From: an uncultured Prevotellaceae bacterium
Lineage (GTDB): Bacteria; Bacteroidota; Bacteroidia; Bacteroidales; Bacteroidaceae
Direction of reading: 5' to 3'
Assembly: GCA_902790625.1 (NCBI GenBank)
Contig: CADASP010000014.1
Location: 1-64,000, forward strand
Length of the DNA: 64,000 bases
Shown: positions 7,822-16,952 of the stretch, piece by piece
Position numbering within the stretch: the stretch's first letter is position 1
How the letters are laid out: each line of letters opens with the position of its first letter
The notes under the pieces: generated by a model
What the model was told of the DNA's origin: nothing
Databases searched by the model: none
What the model saw: the letters and a program-made list of their open reading frames with translations, nothing else
Position numbers and translations under genes: made by a program

Positions 7822-9591
7822 ATGACAAAAGATTTAATGGTTCCCGACTATATCTTTGAATCGAGTTGGGAGGTTTGTAATAAGGTGGGTGGTATTTATA
7901 CCGTACTCGCTTCGAGGGCAAAGACGCTGCAAGAGGCTTTCCCCGACAGAATCATCTTCATCGGTCCCGATGTGTGGAAGGATGCGGAGAGCCCGTATTT
8001 CCGTGAGGACCCCGATTTGCTGCCTCAGTGGCGCACAAAAGCTGCCATGCAGGGCCTGCAGGTGAGGGTAGGGCGGTGGACGGTGCCGGGAGAGCCGGTG
8101 GCCATCCTCGTCGACTTTACACCCTATTATGTGCAGAAGAACGGCATCTACGGCTGGCTGTGGGAGCGCTACCGCGTTGACTCGCTACATGCCTACGGCG
8201 ACTACGACGAGGCGTCGATGTTCTCCTATGCCGCCGGTAGGGTGGTGGAGAGCCTGTATAGAAGCCTCACCTCCGACCCATCTCCAAGGGGAGAGGCTTT
8301 AAAAGTCGTTTACCATGCCAACGAGTGGATGTGCGGACTGGGCGCCCTTTACATCAATGCCAAGGTGCCTGAGATTGCCACCGTCTTCACCACGCATGCC
8401 ACCAGCATCGGGCGCTCCATCGCCGGCAACCAGAAGCCGCTCTACGACTACCTCTTCGCTTATCACGGCGACCAGATGGCGCAAGAGCTGAACATGGAGA
8501 GCAAGCACTCCATAGAGAAGCAGACCGCCCACCACGTGGACTGCTTCACCACCGTGAGCGACATCACCGCCCGCGAGTGTGTGGAGCTGCTCGACAAGCC
8601 CGTCGACGTTGTGCTGCCCAACGGTTTCGACGACAGCTTCGTGCCCATAGGCGCCGACTATGACCGCAAACGCCAGCAGGCTCGCGCCAAGATGTTGCAG
8701 GTGGCCAATGCCTTGCTGGGCGAGCAGCTCAAGGACGAGGATACCATCATCGTGTCGACCAGCGGGCGCTATGAGTTTCGCAACAAGGGCATCGACGTGT
8801 TTATCGAGGCCATGAACCGACTGCTGCGCGACCGCAACCTGAAGAAGACCGTCCTGGCCTTCATCGTCGTGCCCGGATGGGTAGGCGAACCCCGGCAGGA
8901 TCTGCAGGAAAGGCTGCGCCTCTCACCCCTCACCTCTCACCCCTCACCTCTCACCTCTCATTTAGAAACGTCTCCCCTGGAGGTGCCGATGATTACCCAT
9001 TGGCTGCACAACATGGGGCACGACAACGTGCTGAACATGCTGAAGTTCTACGACATGCACAACCGGCACGATGACCGCGTGAAGGTGGTCTTCCTGCCCT
9101 GCTATCTCGATGGGCACGATGGCATATTCAACCTCCCCTACTATGATGTGGTGCTCGGCAACGACCTCTGCATCTATCCCTCTTATTACGAGCCGTGGGG
9201 CTACACCCCGCTGGAGGCGGTGGCCTTCCATGTGCCTTGCATCACCACCGACCTGGCAGGCTTCGGCCTCTGGGCCAACAAGCTGCTGGGGCACGAGGGA
9301 CAGTTGGCCGATGGCGTGCGCGTCATCCATCGCACCGACTACAACTACTCGGAGGTGGCCGACATCGTCAAGGACACCGTTTCCGAATACTCCACGTTCA
9401 CGCCCGAGCAGATAGCCGCCTGTCGCCAGAAAGCCTCCGACCTGTCGAAGCACGCCCTTTGGAGTGAGTTCATCGAGTATTACTACGAGGCCTACGACAT
9501 TGCCCTGCGCAAAGCACAGAGCAGAGTGGCTTGCAGCACCCAGCCTGACATCGTCTCAGAACCCGCCATCATCCCAAAGACAACGGACTAA
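7822..9591 (+). CDS. Glycogen synthase, GT3 (eukaryotic-like) family
   Basis: This 589-residue cytoplasmic glycosyltransferase extends alpha-1,4-glucan chains. It has the N-terminal GT-B signature ESSWEVCNKVGGIYTVLASR (residues 13-32) and the C-terminal nucleotide-sugar site YEPWGYTPLEAVAF (Glu457), which place it with the GT3-like glycogen synthases of Bacteroidota rather than GlgA. Two segments look foreign: residues about 149-161 (SLTSDPSPRGEAL), coded by DNA resembling half of the CCC/GGG palindromes, and about 367-383 (SPLTSHPSPLTSHL), coded by a CACCTCT heptamer array at 8919-8962. Both keep the frame and fall outside the conserved motifs, so the enzyme may still work. Confidence 0.92.
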   Translation: MTKDLMVPDYIFESSWEVCNKVGGIYTVLASRAKTLQEAFPDRIIFIGPDVWKDAESPYFREDPDLLPQWRTKAAMQGLQVRVGRWTVPGEPVAILVDFTPYYVQKNGIYGWLWERYRVDSLHAYGDYDEASMFSYAAGRVVESLYRSLTSDPSPRGEALKVVYHANEWMCGLGALYINAKVPEIATVFTTHATSIGRSIAGNQKPLYDYLFAYHGDQMAQELNMESKHSIEKQTAHHVDCFTTVSDITARECVELLDKPVDVVLPNGFDDSFVPIGADYDRKRQQARAKMLQVANALLGEQLKDEDTIIVSTSGRYEFRNKGIDVFIEAMNRLLRDRNLKKTVLAFIVVPGWVGEPRQDLQERLRLSPLTSHPSPLTSHLETSPLEVPMITHWLHNMGHDNVLNMLKFYDMHNRHDDRVKVVFLPCYLDGHDGIFNLPYYDVVLGNDLCIYPSYYEPWGYTPLEAVAFHVPCITTDLAGFGLWANKLLGHEGQLADGVRVIHRTDYNYSEVADIVKDTVSEYSTFTPEQIAACRQKASDLSKHALWSEFIEYYYEAYDIALRKAQSRVACSTQPDIVSEPAIIPKTTD

Positions 9592-9619
9592 AACCGATTT
9601 CGCGGATTTATTCTTCTAC

Positions 9620-9885
9620 AACAACGAATTTGACGAATTTGACGAATTACATGCGGATTGGTGAATCCGATTGTCTTGCAATGACATACAAACAGAATAA
9701 TTCGTCAAATTCGTTAAATTCGTTCGAGCTGCTGCGGTTGAAAAGACGCTGAAAGCGTCTCAATCACCTGATTGCGGATAATCATATTCGTCAAATTCGT
9801 CAAATTCGTTGTTAAAAACAATAGACTATCGTGTTGTCACCCATCCGCGTGTAATTCGTCAAATTCGTTTAATTCGTTGTTAAAG
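9620..9885. repeat. 9-bp repeat region with inverted arms (GAATTTGAC units)
   Basis: The unit GAATTTGAC or its complement GTCAAATTC occurs in runs at about 9624-9650, 9699-9725, 9786-9812 and 9852-9881. Longer arms, GACGAATTACATGCGGAT (9642 on) and the complementary ATCCGCGTGTAATTCGTC (about 9843-9860), make the region an imperfect inverted repeat between two convergent genes. The end of the GH78 gene, including its stop codon, lies inside the last run. Copies of CGGTTGAAAAGACG (about 9735) and TGCGGATAATCAT (9773-9785) also recur elsewhere. Confidence 0.8.
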
Positions 9886-12463
9886 ACGAGTGAGTGGTCA
9901 CGATAGGCTTAACCATCTTGTAGCTGCCGCTTGAGTAGTTGTTCGCGTCAGTCTCTCCCGGTAGCACGACCGTGGCTGTGGCTCCCTTGGGGATGGTGAA
10001 CTCCCATATCCACTTGTCGCCCTCATATCGCCATGCACTCTTGATGAGTCCTGCTGCCGACATGTAGGACGCTGAAAGATGTCCCAGTCGCTGGTCGGGG
10101 ATGGGGCGCATGATGATGTGGCGGAAGCCGGGCTGCGCTGGGTCGGCGGCGATGCCGGCAGCCGTCTCCCACAGCCACTGGCAGACAACGCCATAGGCAT
10201 AATGGTTGAAGCTGTTCATGCCGTTGGGACCCATCCCGTGCTCTATGGTATAGCTGTTCCACCGCTCCCAGATGGTGGTGGCACCATTGTCGACGGAGTA
10301 GAGCCAGCTGGGGTTCTTGCGCTGGAAGAGCAGGTCGTAGGCGATGTCGGCCATCCCATTGTCCGTCAGCGTGCTCATCAGGATGGAGGTGCCGAGGAAT
10401 CCCGTCTGCAGACAATCGCCATGGTCTTTGAAGTTCTGGCGCAACCGTGCCTTCATGCTCTCCTTGGCCTCTCCCTCCACCAGTTTGTTTTTCAGGGCGA
10501 AGAGAGCTGGCGTCTGCATGGTGTTGAGCACGGCCGTCTTGAACGTGCCGTCGCTGTTGAGGAAGGTGTCTTTCAGATAGCTGCGGGCAGCGTTGGTCAT
10601 CAGTCGGAATGTGTCGGCATTGCGGCCAGTGGCCTTTGCCATGTCGCACATCATCTCCGCATCGATGAGCCAGTAGGAAGCGCCGAGATAGCTCCAGTAG
10701 CTGACGGCGTCGGGCAACCGTTCCCAGTTAGGGCCGAACGCCTTGTTGCTGCAGCTTTCCAGCGGTTCGTAGCTCAGCCAGTCGGCCCATTGGTAGTCGC
10801 CGTTCTCTGCCTTCAGCGCATTGTGGTCGTACTTCGTGTCGTTGACATGCTGCATAAACCGGCTCATCGCCTCCCAGTTCTCATCAATAATCGCCTTGTC
10901 GCCAAACTGCTTCCACACCGTCCAGGGCACGATGATGCCCGCGTCGGCCCATCCTAAGCGCATCATCTCATTGCCGTATTGCGCCATCGGTGCCACTCCG
11001 GGGAATCCGCCTGTCGCGCTCTGGCTGTCGCTCATGTCGCGCATCCATTTGTGGAAGAAGCCGTCGGTGTTGGCGAAGAAGGTCCCCGTTTCGGTAAACA
11101 CCTGCGTGTCGGCTGTCCAGCCTAAGCGCTCATCGCGCTGCGGACAGTCGGTGGGCACGGAGAGGTAGTTCGACCGCTGGCTCCACACCGTGTTGGATAT
11201 GAGCTTGTTGATGAGTTCGTGGCCCGTGGCAATGGTGCCGGTCTCTAATTGTTTTGCGATAGATGTCACGGGCACCGACTCCACCGACTTGATGACCACT
11301 TCGTCGGTGGCGGTGACGGAGATGTAGCGATAGCCGAAGAAGGTGCAGCGGGGCGTATAGGCAACGAAGCCCTTCTGCTCGCCAAAGGTGTAGTCGAGCC
11401 TGATGCCCCTGTCGTGGATGCGCAGGTTGCGGCGGTGGATGCTGCCCTCAGGGCCGTCCATCCCCCGGCTCTCGGCACCGTTGCCGTCGTTGACCATCTC
11501 GCCAGGCAGACAGGTGAGCGTCGTTCCGCTCTGGGCCTTGAATACAAACGACGGCACGGCGGCACAGTTCTGGCCGAAGTCCACCACCAGCGTCTCGCCC
11601 CGTTGCAGTGTGATGGCCTTGCCCGGCGCATATTCCCTCTCAACGACGATCGTTCCATGTTCCTTGCTTTCGGGCTTGGCGTTCGTCACGTTTTTCCACA
11701 CGTATGCCCTCACTGGCTTCAAGACGATGTCGCTGCGCTGATACACCTCGCCACCGTTGGATGGCAATATCTCGCCACCAAACTCGCTGTTTACCTCGGG
11801 CACCGTCAGCTTCTCAGGGCAGGCATAGCCGGGAAGCTCACGGGCATCGTAGGTCTCACCGTCGTAGATGGCCGCATGCTTCACGGGGCCTGCTATGCCC
11901 GCCTTCCAATGCTCGCGGTCGGTGCCTATCAGCTGGCGTGTGCCGTCGGCAAAGGTCAGCTCCAGGACGGCGCGGAAAGCGCACTTCCTGCCCAGCATGC
12001 CCTCACGGTCGCCGGGGGTGACAATCTTGTCGGCCCACCAGCCAGGAGTCACCTGGGCCGAAAGCACATTCTCGGCTCCTTTCTTGGTCGCGAAGGCATC
12101 GGTGATGTCGTAGGTGAACGAGCGGCGGGTCTTCATAGGATGGGTGAAGCCGGGCTTCAGCACCTCCTCGCCCACCAGCTGGCCATTCAGATAGAGTTCG
12201 TAAACGCCCAGCCCAGTGGTCATCCACCGTGCCGATGTCACCCTCTGCCCGTTCTTCACCGTAGCCACAAACCAGCTGGAGCCGTCGGCGGCACGCATCA
12301 CTCTGTCGGCGCGCCCTTTCACCACGGGAGCATCGGCAGCCGATAACCACTGCGACTGATTCCACACCGATGCGTCGAGCGCAGCGCATCGTTTCCCCAC
12401 GCCATTGGCTGCTGCACCATTGATGGTAATGGCAGCCATGATAATAGTTAGTAGTCGTTTCAT
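9869..12463 (-). CDS. Alpha-L-rhamnosidase, GH78
   Basis: The protein has 864 residues and a signal peptide (MKRLLTIIMAAITINGAAA). It has the GH78 layout: N-terminal beta-domains with the lectin-like 'GVYELYLNGQLVGEEVLKPG' element (about residues 125-150), an (alpha/alpha)6 catalytic barrel (about 400-770) and a C-terminal beta-domain. The catalytic-region motif DCPQRDERLGWTADTQ is near residue 437 and TTIWERWNSY near 733; these contain the acidic residues conserved in the family. It removes terminal alpha-L-rhamnose from plant glycans such as rhamnogalacturonan or glycosides. The final residues VTTHSSLTTN and the TAA stop are coded by the downstream 9-bp repeat. It has its own promoter and lies 5 kb from a GH105 gene. 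Confidence 0.95.
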   Translation of the reverse strand: MKRLLTIIMAAITINGAAANGVGKRCAALDASVWNQSQWLSAADAPVVKGRADRVMRAADGSSWFVATVKNGQRVTSARWMTTGLGVYELYLNGQLVGEEVLKPGFTHPMKTRRSFTYDITDAFATKKGAENVLSAQVTPGWWADKIVTPGDREGMLGRKCAFRAVLELTFADGTRQLIGTDREHWKAGIAGPVKHAAIYDGETYDARELPGYACPEKLTVPEVNSEFGGEILPSNGGEVYQRSDIVLKPVRAYVWKNVTNAKPESKEHGTIVVEREYAPGKAITLQRGETLVVDFGQNCAAVPSFVFKAQSGTTLTCLPGEMVNDGNGAESRGMDGPEGSIHRRNLRIHDRGIRLDYTFGEQKGFVAYTPRCTFFGYRYISVTATDEVVIKSVESVPVTSIAKQLETGTIATGHELINKLISNTVWSQRSNYLSVPTDCPQRDERLGWTADTQVFTETGTFFANTDGFFHKWMRDMSDSQSATGGFPGVAPMAQYGNEMMRLGWADAGIIVPWTVWKQFGDKAIIDENWEAMSRFMQHVNDTKYDHNALKAENGDYQWADWLSYEPLESCSNKAFGPNWERLPDAVSYWSYLGASYWLIDAEMMCDMAKATGRNADTFRLMTNAARSYLKDTFLNSDGTFKTAVLNTMQTPALFALKNKLVEGEAKESMKARLRQNFKDHGDCLQTGFLGTSILMSTLTDNGMADIAYDLLFQRKNPSWLYSVDNGATTIWERWNSYTIEHGMGPNGMNSFNHYAYGVVCQWLWETAAGIAADPAQPGFRHIIMRPIPDQRLGHLSASYMSAAGLIKSAWRYEGDKWIWEFTIPKGATATVVLPGETDANNYSSGSYKMVKPIVTTHSSLTTN

Positions 12464-12501
12464 CTGCTGTCTTAATATGATAAGGTTTCACTAAGATGTT
12501 G

Positions 12502-12532
12502 CAAATGTACGAAATAAAGCGGAAACGACAAA
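12502..12532 (-). promoter_or_regulatory. Promoter of the GH78 gene
   Basis: On the minus strand, TTTG (12529-12532), a 19-bp spacer and TACATTTG (12502-12509) lie about 39 bp upstream of the ATG at 12463. Confidence 0.8.
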
Positions 12533-12642
12533 GAAATAGCCTCAAAATCTGTCGGATAATCGTGTCGCCGCGCTCCAATAGGTTTCGTGGACATGGCCAC
12601 CGGTCACGTTTATGTATAAAATATGAGGAACAATAAAAAAAT

Positions 12643-12749
12643 ATGATTATCCGCAATCACCCGACGCCCCTTCGGGGAGTCCCTTCGGTAGCAAGAGAGC
12701 GTTTAGATGTCGAGCGCAGACCGTCTATCGGGTACATGCGGATAATCAT
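12643..12749. repeat. Short element bounded by ATGATTATCCGCA inverted repeats
   Basis: ATGATTATCCGCA (12643-12655) and its exact complement (12737-12749) enclose about 80 bp that include the small palindrome GCCCCTTCGGGG. The same 13-mer occurs at 9773-9785 and 28546-28558. The rest of the 12464-12845 gap holds the GH78 promoter and no gene. Confidence 0.7.
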
Positions 12750-12845
12750 TTGTAAACGAAAAAAATGACGTTGCCGCCGTGCGTCGCCCTTCGAGTGCTG
12801 GGAAGGGCAGAACACATGGCGGCAACGCTCTATGGTGACTGATGC

Positions 12846-13430
12846 TCACTCTTCAGCGGTCAGGTCCTCTATCTGGTCGATGATTTCCTGATATTGGCGT
12901 TGTGTCCTGAAGTGGATGCTGAATCCTGCGAAGGCTCCGATGACGCCTCCAACGACGCCGCCCCAGAAGATGCCGTTGGCAAAGTCGTGATTCTGCTGAT
13001 AGGTCTCGTAGCAGAACCAGCCCAGCCAGACGATGATCATGGGAATGCCGAAGAGCAACCAGTCGCTGTCGAACTTCTTGGCACTTGCCACCTTTTTGCG
13101 TGCCTCCACCAGGTTGTGGCTCATCAGTCCCGGGTCGTTGATTTTGCGGCTGTTGTAGAAGGTGGCGCTGGCGCATATCAGCATCATCACGCTGGTGGCA
13201 ATCCAGAAGGCTATCGAGAGTCCGCTCAGCTTCACGAAGCACCAGTAGCCGTAGGGTATCATGAAGATGCAGACGGCCATGAGGATGAGATAGCGGCGGT
13301 TGATGGTGTTCACTTCGTGCTTCATCGAACGGCGCATCAGGCGGTCGTTCAGCATTTCCTGACTATTGAGCTTGCTCTTGAGCGTGGCCATTTGCTGGCG
13401 CATGCTCTCCATTTCGAAATCTTGGTTCAT
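12846..13430 (-). CDS. Four-helix membrane protein paired with an ECF sigma factor
   Basis: This 194-residue protein has a charged, possibly coiled N-terminus (about 1-46), two membrane segments (about 47-66 and 72-92), a cytosolic stretch, two more membrane segments (about 123-143 and 152-174) and a short basic-to-acidic tail. It begins 15 bp after the sigma-factor gene ends and is clearly co-transcribed with it. The position is that of an anti-sigma factor, but I see no zinc-binding anti-sigma motif or FecR-type domain, so that role is only an inference. I do not recognise the family by name. Confidence 0.75.
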   Translation of the reverse strand: MNQDFEMESMRQQMATLKSKLNSQEMLNDRLMRRSMKHEVNTINRRYLILMAVCIFMIPYGYWCFVKLSGLSIAFWIATSVMMLICASATFYNSRKINDPGLMSHNLVEARKKVASAKKFDSDWLLFGIPMIIVWLGWFCYETYQQNHDFANGIFWGGVVGGVIGAFAGFSIHFRTQRQYQEIIDQIEDLTAEE

Positions 13431-13445
13431 GATGGGTGGTTGTTT

Positions 13446-13928
13446 TTAATTGTTTGACATTTGCTTTAGCTGTTCTCTAATTCTGTACAGGCGGACGCTG
13501 ACGTTCTTGGCGGTGATGCCCACTATCTGCCCAATTTCCTCGTAAGGGAGGTTTTCAAGCCAGAGCAGGACGATGGCCCGGTCGAAGGGTTGCAGGCGGG
13601 CGATGCGCTTGTGGAGCATGTCCACTTGGCGCGTGTCCTCGTCGCGGTCTTCAAAGAGGTTGATGTCCATGGTGAGCCTGACTTCTGCCGAGCGCCGCCG
13701 CTGCTTCCTGTCGATGGAGATGCAGGTGTTGAGGGCGACGCGGTAGATCCACGTCTTGATGTCACTGCGATGCTCGAAGTTGTCGAATCCTTTCCACAGA
13801 TTCACTAATACCTCCTGGAACAGGTCGTTCACCTCGTCGGCATCTTGCGAGAACATGTAGCACACGGTGTAGATGGTGCTCTTGTGCTCGGCTACGGTTT
13901 GCGCAAACTGTTTTTCTAATGTCGTCAT
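13446..13928 (-). CDS. ECF-type RNA polymerase sigma factor
   Basis: The protein has 160 residues, normal for group 4 sigma factors. Region 2 covers about residues 20-75 (AHEVN-like DADEVNDLFQEVLVNLWKGF, then the promoter-melting segment IKTWIYRVALNTC). Region 4 covers about 108-156 (FDRAIVLLWLENLPYEEIGQ, then the helix-turn-helix IVGITAKNVSVRLYRIREQL). It should direct RNA polymerase to a small regulon. The gene is divergent from the outer-membrane barrel gene that starts 138 bp away, so that gene is a plausible target, although its promoter looks like the housekeeping type. Confidence 0.93.
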   Translation of the reverse strand: MTTLEKQFAQTVAEHKSTIYTVCYMFSQDADEVNDLFQEVLVNLWKGFDNFEHRSDIKTWIYRVALNTCISIDRKQRRRSAEVRLTMDINLFEDRDEDTRQVDMLHKRIARLQPFDRAIVLLWLENLPYEEIGQIVGITAKNVSVRLYRIREQLKQMSNN

Positions 13929-13968
13929 TGTCTCGTCTGTTTGAACTATTTACACCCATTAGACGCGG

Positions 13969-13976
13969 CAAAGTTA
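13969..13976 (-). promoter_or_regulatory. -7 box upstream of the ECF sigma gene
   Basis: TAACTTTG on the minus strand, about 41 bp upstream of the ATG at 13928. No good TTTG was seen at the -33 position, so dependence on another sigma factor cannot be excluded. Confidence 0.55.
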
Positions 13977-14049
13977 CGAAAAACTACACGAAATCTCCTC
14001 TTTTTTCAAAAAAGATTTGTTTTTTCACACCCCCCTCGCTTTTTCTTCG

Positions 14050-14057
14050 TACCTTTG
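14050..14057 (+). promoter_or_regulatory. -7 box of the outer-membrane barrel gene
   Basis: TACCTTTG ends 9 bp before the ATG at 14067, giving a nearly leaderless transcript. It decides the start: in-frame codons upstream (from 13941) lie within or before the promoter. Confidence 0.65.
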
Positions 14058-14066
14058 CAGCCAATT

Positions 14067-16925
14067 ATGAAAAAGATATCGTTTTTCGCTATATTGTTAG
14101 CCTTTGTCCATGTTGAAGCATGGGCACAATCCGACTCCACGAAGACCAAGAAGAAGGAGCGCAAAGTGGAACTGAGCGGTGAAGTCTACGACTCGTTCAC
14201 CAAGGCCAAGGTGAAAGCCTTCATGACCATCATGCGACAAGAGGACAGCACCGTCGTCGACACCATGACCTGCTGGACGTGGAGCACCTCGTCATATTAC
14301 GAGTTCCAAGTGCCCGCCCGCAACGACGACTATATCATCCGTGCGCAGGCCGAAGGATATGAAGACACCACCATGGTCTACAAGCTGCGCCACATAGCAC
14401 GCAACAATTTCTTTGAACTGCCACGAATGCTGATGAAGAAGAAACAGCGCAGCGACGACGATGTATATAAAGATGTGGCGCTGGGCGGAGTGGTCATCAC
14501 CGGTACAAAGGTGAAGCTGGCTTACCGTGGCGACACCCTCGTCTACAACGCATCGGCCTTCAACATGCCCGAAGGCTCCATGCTCGACGGACTGATACGC
14601 CAAATGCCCGGCGCAGAGCTGAAGGACAACGGCGACATCTACATCAACGGCCGAAAGGTGGACTACCTGACGCTGAACGGCAAGGACTTCTTCAAAGGGC
14701 AGAACAAGGTGATGCTCGACAATCTGCCTTACTACACCGTGAAGGAGCTGAAGGTGTTCGACAAGTCGACGAAGCAGAGCGAACTCATAGGCCACGATGT
14801 GGAGAAGAAAGACTATGTGATGGACGTGCAACTGAAGCGTGAATACAACCGCGGATTCATGGGCAACGTCGAGGGTGGCATCGGCACCGACCACCGTTAT
14901 CTGGGCCGGCTCTTCAGCCTCTACTACGACGACCACTCGCGCGTGAGCGTCTTTGGCAACACGAACAACGTGAACGAGAACCGACGGCCAGGAGGCGAGG
15001 GCGAGTGGCGGCCCACCGACATGCCACAAGGGCTGCAGTCGAGCAAGCAGACAGGATTGCATCTGGAGACCGAGGACAAGGACAAGAACTGGGAAGAAAG
15101 CCTTGACGCCACCTTTGCCTGGAGCGACGCCGACAACTGGAGCCGCACCACCAGCGAGCGATTTGCACAGGGTGGCAACATCATCAGCGGAACGGAAGCG
15201 TGGAGCCGACAGAAGAATTTCAATTTCTCGGCCTACGACTATTTCCAGATTAAGAAGCCCGTCACCATCTGGGGCAGCATCAATGCCAGCTACAGCAACG
15301 GCCACCGACACAGCAACAGTCAGGACAGCACCTATCGCGACGCCATCATCAATCGCACACTCAATAACGGCTACAACCAATTCCGCACGTTCAGCCTCAA
15401 CGGCAGCATTGGCTTGAACCACAAGTTTGCTTGGGGCGACTATCTCACGGCCCATTTGTCGGGCAACTATTCACGCCAGAAGCCCAGCGAGAGCTGGAGC
15501 CTCGGACGTACCTACTATGCACAGACCGACAGCACCGAGCTGCGCCACAACTACAACGACACCCACAGCGAGAACTACAGCTATGAGGCCAACTCCGCCT
15601 ATACCTTCCAACTGCTCAACAAGTGGTTCATCAACACCAACGTCAGCTATTCGCAATCATTGAGCAAAAACAACAACGACCTCTACCGCCTCGACTGGCT
15701 CTACAACAAAACGGCTGGCGCTGCCAACGGCATCACGCCCACACCCGCCACCGACTGGCTGCCCTCCACCTTCGACGCATTGCTGGCTGCCCTCGACCGC
15801 GATAACACCGACAAGCAGACACAGCTGGACCGTGTCTACAGTGGCAGCGTGGACATTTACCATTCAGGCGAAAAGGATTATTTCTTTGTATCCATGCGCT
15901 TGAGCAACCCACATGAGCGCTTGAACTACCGCGATAACGAACTCGACACCATTGCTCGTCGCAGCTACGTCAATTTCCAGCCCAGCATCAACTGGTCGCG
16001 CTGGGGAGCAAAGAATGGACTCAACAACCTGAGCTATAACATGAGTATGAGTCGGCCAGGGCTGTCGAGCCTGATGCCCGTCGACGACACCACCAACCCC
16101 CTCGTCACGCGCATCAACAACCCCGACCTGAAGACGACCCTCACCCATAGCACGAACATCGGGTTCCAGTTCAACAACGACTCCACGCGCCGTTTCATCA
16201 ACATCTGGCTGAGCGGCAGCCTGACGCAGCACGCCATCGGCACCCGCACCATCTACAACACCGCCACTGGTGCCTATACCTTCAAGCAAGACAACATCGA
16301 AGGCAACTGGAACACCAGCTTGGGCACCAGCTACGAGCAGCCCCTCGACAGTGCCAAGCGACTCACCTTGCAGCAGCGCCTCGACCTCAGTTACAACCAC
16401 TCTGTCGACTATCCCGTCCAGTATGTTGTGGCACAGCCACAACAAACCCAACAGGAAAAGAGCACCGTGCACAACTGGAACCTGCATGAGCGCCTGGGCT
16501 TGGAGTATCAGCGCGACAAGCTCACCATCGGCATCAGCGGCGAGATGAACTGGCGACGCTCCACGAGCACACGCGAGAACTTCGAGAGCATCTCGGCCTT
16601 CGACTACAGCTATGGCGGACTGCTCCGCTACACCATTCCCTGGCTCAACGTCACCCTGGGCACCGACATACGCATGTTCAGCCGACGTGGCTATCAGAGC
16701 GAGATGATGAACACCGACGACCTGGTGTGGAACGCCGAGCTGGCGCGTACTTTATTTAAAGAGAAGCTCACGCTGAAGCTCACCGCCTTCGACCTGCTGC
16801 ACCAACTGTCGTCGACACAATACAGTGTGAACGCACAAGGCCGCACCGAGTCGTGGAACAATTGCATCCCGCGCTACGTCATGTTCTCGGCCATCTACCG
16901 CTTCACTGGGACGAAGAAACAATAA
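14067..16925 (+). CDS. Outer-membrane beta-barrel protein (TonB-receptor-like)
   Basis: The protein has 952 residues. It has a signal peptide (MKKISFFAILLAFVHVEAWA-Q), an N-terminal beta-sandwich of the carboxypeptidase-regulatory type (about 30-115, VELSGEVYDSFTKAKV...), a plug-like segment (about 135-235, GVVITGTKVKLAYRGDTLVY and DIYINGRKVDYLTLNGKDFF) and a long C-terminal barrel rich in alternating aromatic/polar strands that ends in YRFTGTKKQ. This is the architecture of the 'outer membrane beta-barrel family protein' group in Bacteroidota, which is related to TonB receptors but is not a SusC partnered with SusD. The ligand is unknown. It may be controlled by the divergent sigma/membrane-protein pair. 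Confidence 0.88.
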   Translation: MKKISFFAILLAFVHVEAWAQSDSTKTKKKERKVELSGEVYDSFTKAKVKAFMTIMRQEDSTVVDTMTCWTWSTSSYYEFQVPARNDDYIIRAQAEGYEDTTMVYKLRHIARNNFFELPRMLMKKKQRSDDDVYKDVALGGVVITGTKVKLAYRGDTLVYNASAFNMPEGSMLDGLIRQMPGAELKDNGDIYINGRKVDYLTLNGKDFFKGQNKVMLDNLPYYTVKELKVFDKSTKQSELIGHDVEKKDYVMDVQLKREYNRGFMGNVEGGIGTDHRYLGRLFSLYYDDHSRVSVFGNTNNVNENRRPGGEGEWRPTDMPQGLQSSKQTGLHLETEDKDKNWEESLDATFAWSDADNWSRTTSERFAQGGNIISGTEAWSRQKNFNFSAYDYFQIKKPVTIWGSINASYSNGHRHSNSQDSTYRDAIINRTLNNGYNQFRTFSLNGSIGLNHKFAWGDYLTAHLSGNYSRQKPSESWSLGRTYYAQTDSTELRHNYNDTHSENYSYEANSAYTFQLLNKWFINTNVSYSQSLSKNNNDLYRLDWLYNKTAGAANGITPTPATDWLPSTFDALLAALDRDNTDKQTQLDRVYSGSVDIYHSGEKDYFFVSMRLSNPHERLNYRDNELDTIARRSYVNFQPSINWSRWGAKNGLNNLSYNMSMSRPGLSSLMPVDDTTNPLVTRINNPDLKTTLTHSTNIGFQFNNDSTRRFINIWLSGSLTQHAIGTRTIYNTATGAYTFKQDNIEGNWNTSLGTSYEQPLDSAKRLTLQQRLDLSYNHSVDYPVQYVVAQPQQTQQEKSTVHNWNLHERLGLEYQRDKLTIGISGEMNWRRSTSTRENFESISAFDYSYGGLLRYTIPWLNVTLGTDIRMFSRRGYQSEMMNTDDLVWNAELARTLFKEKLTLKLTAFDLLHQLSSTQYSVNAQGRTESWNNCIPRYVMFSAIYRFTGTKKQ

Positions 16926-16952
16926 TAAAACCCAACAGGCCTAACCCCCAAA

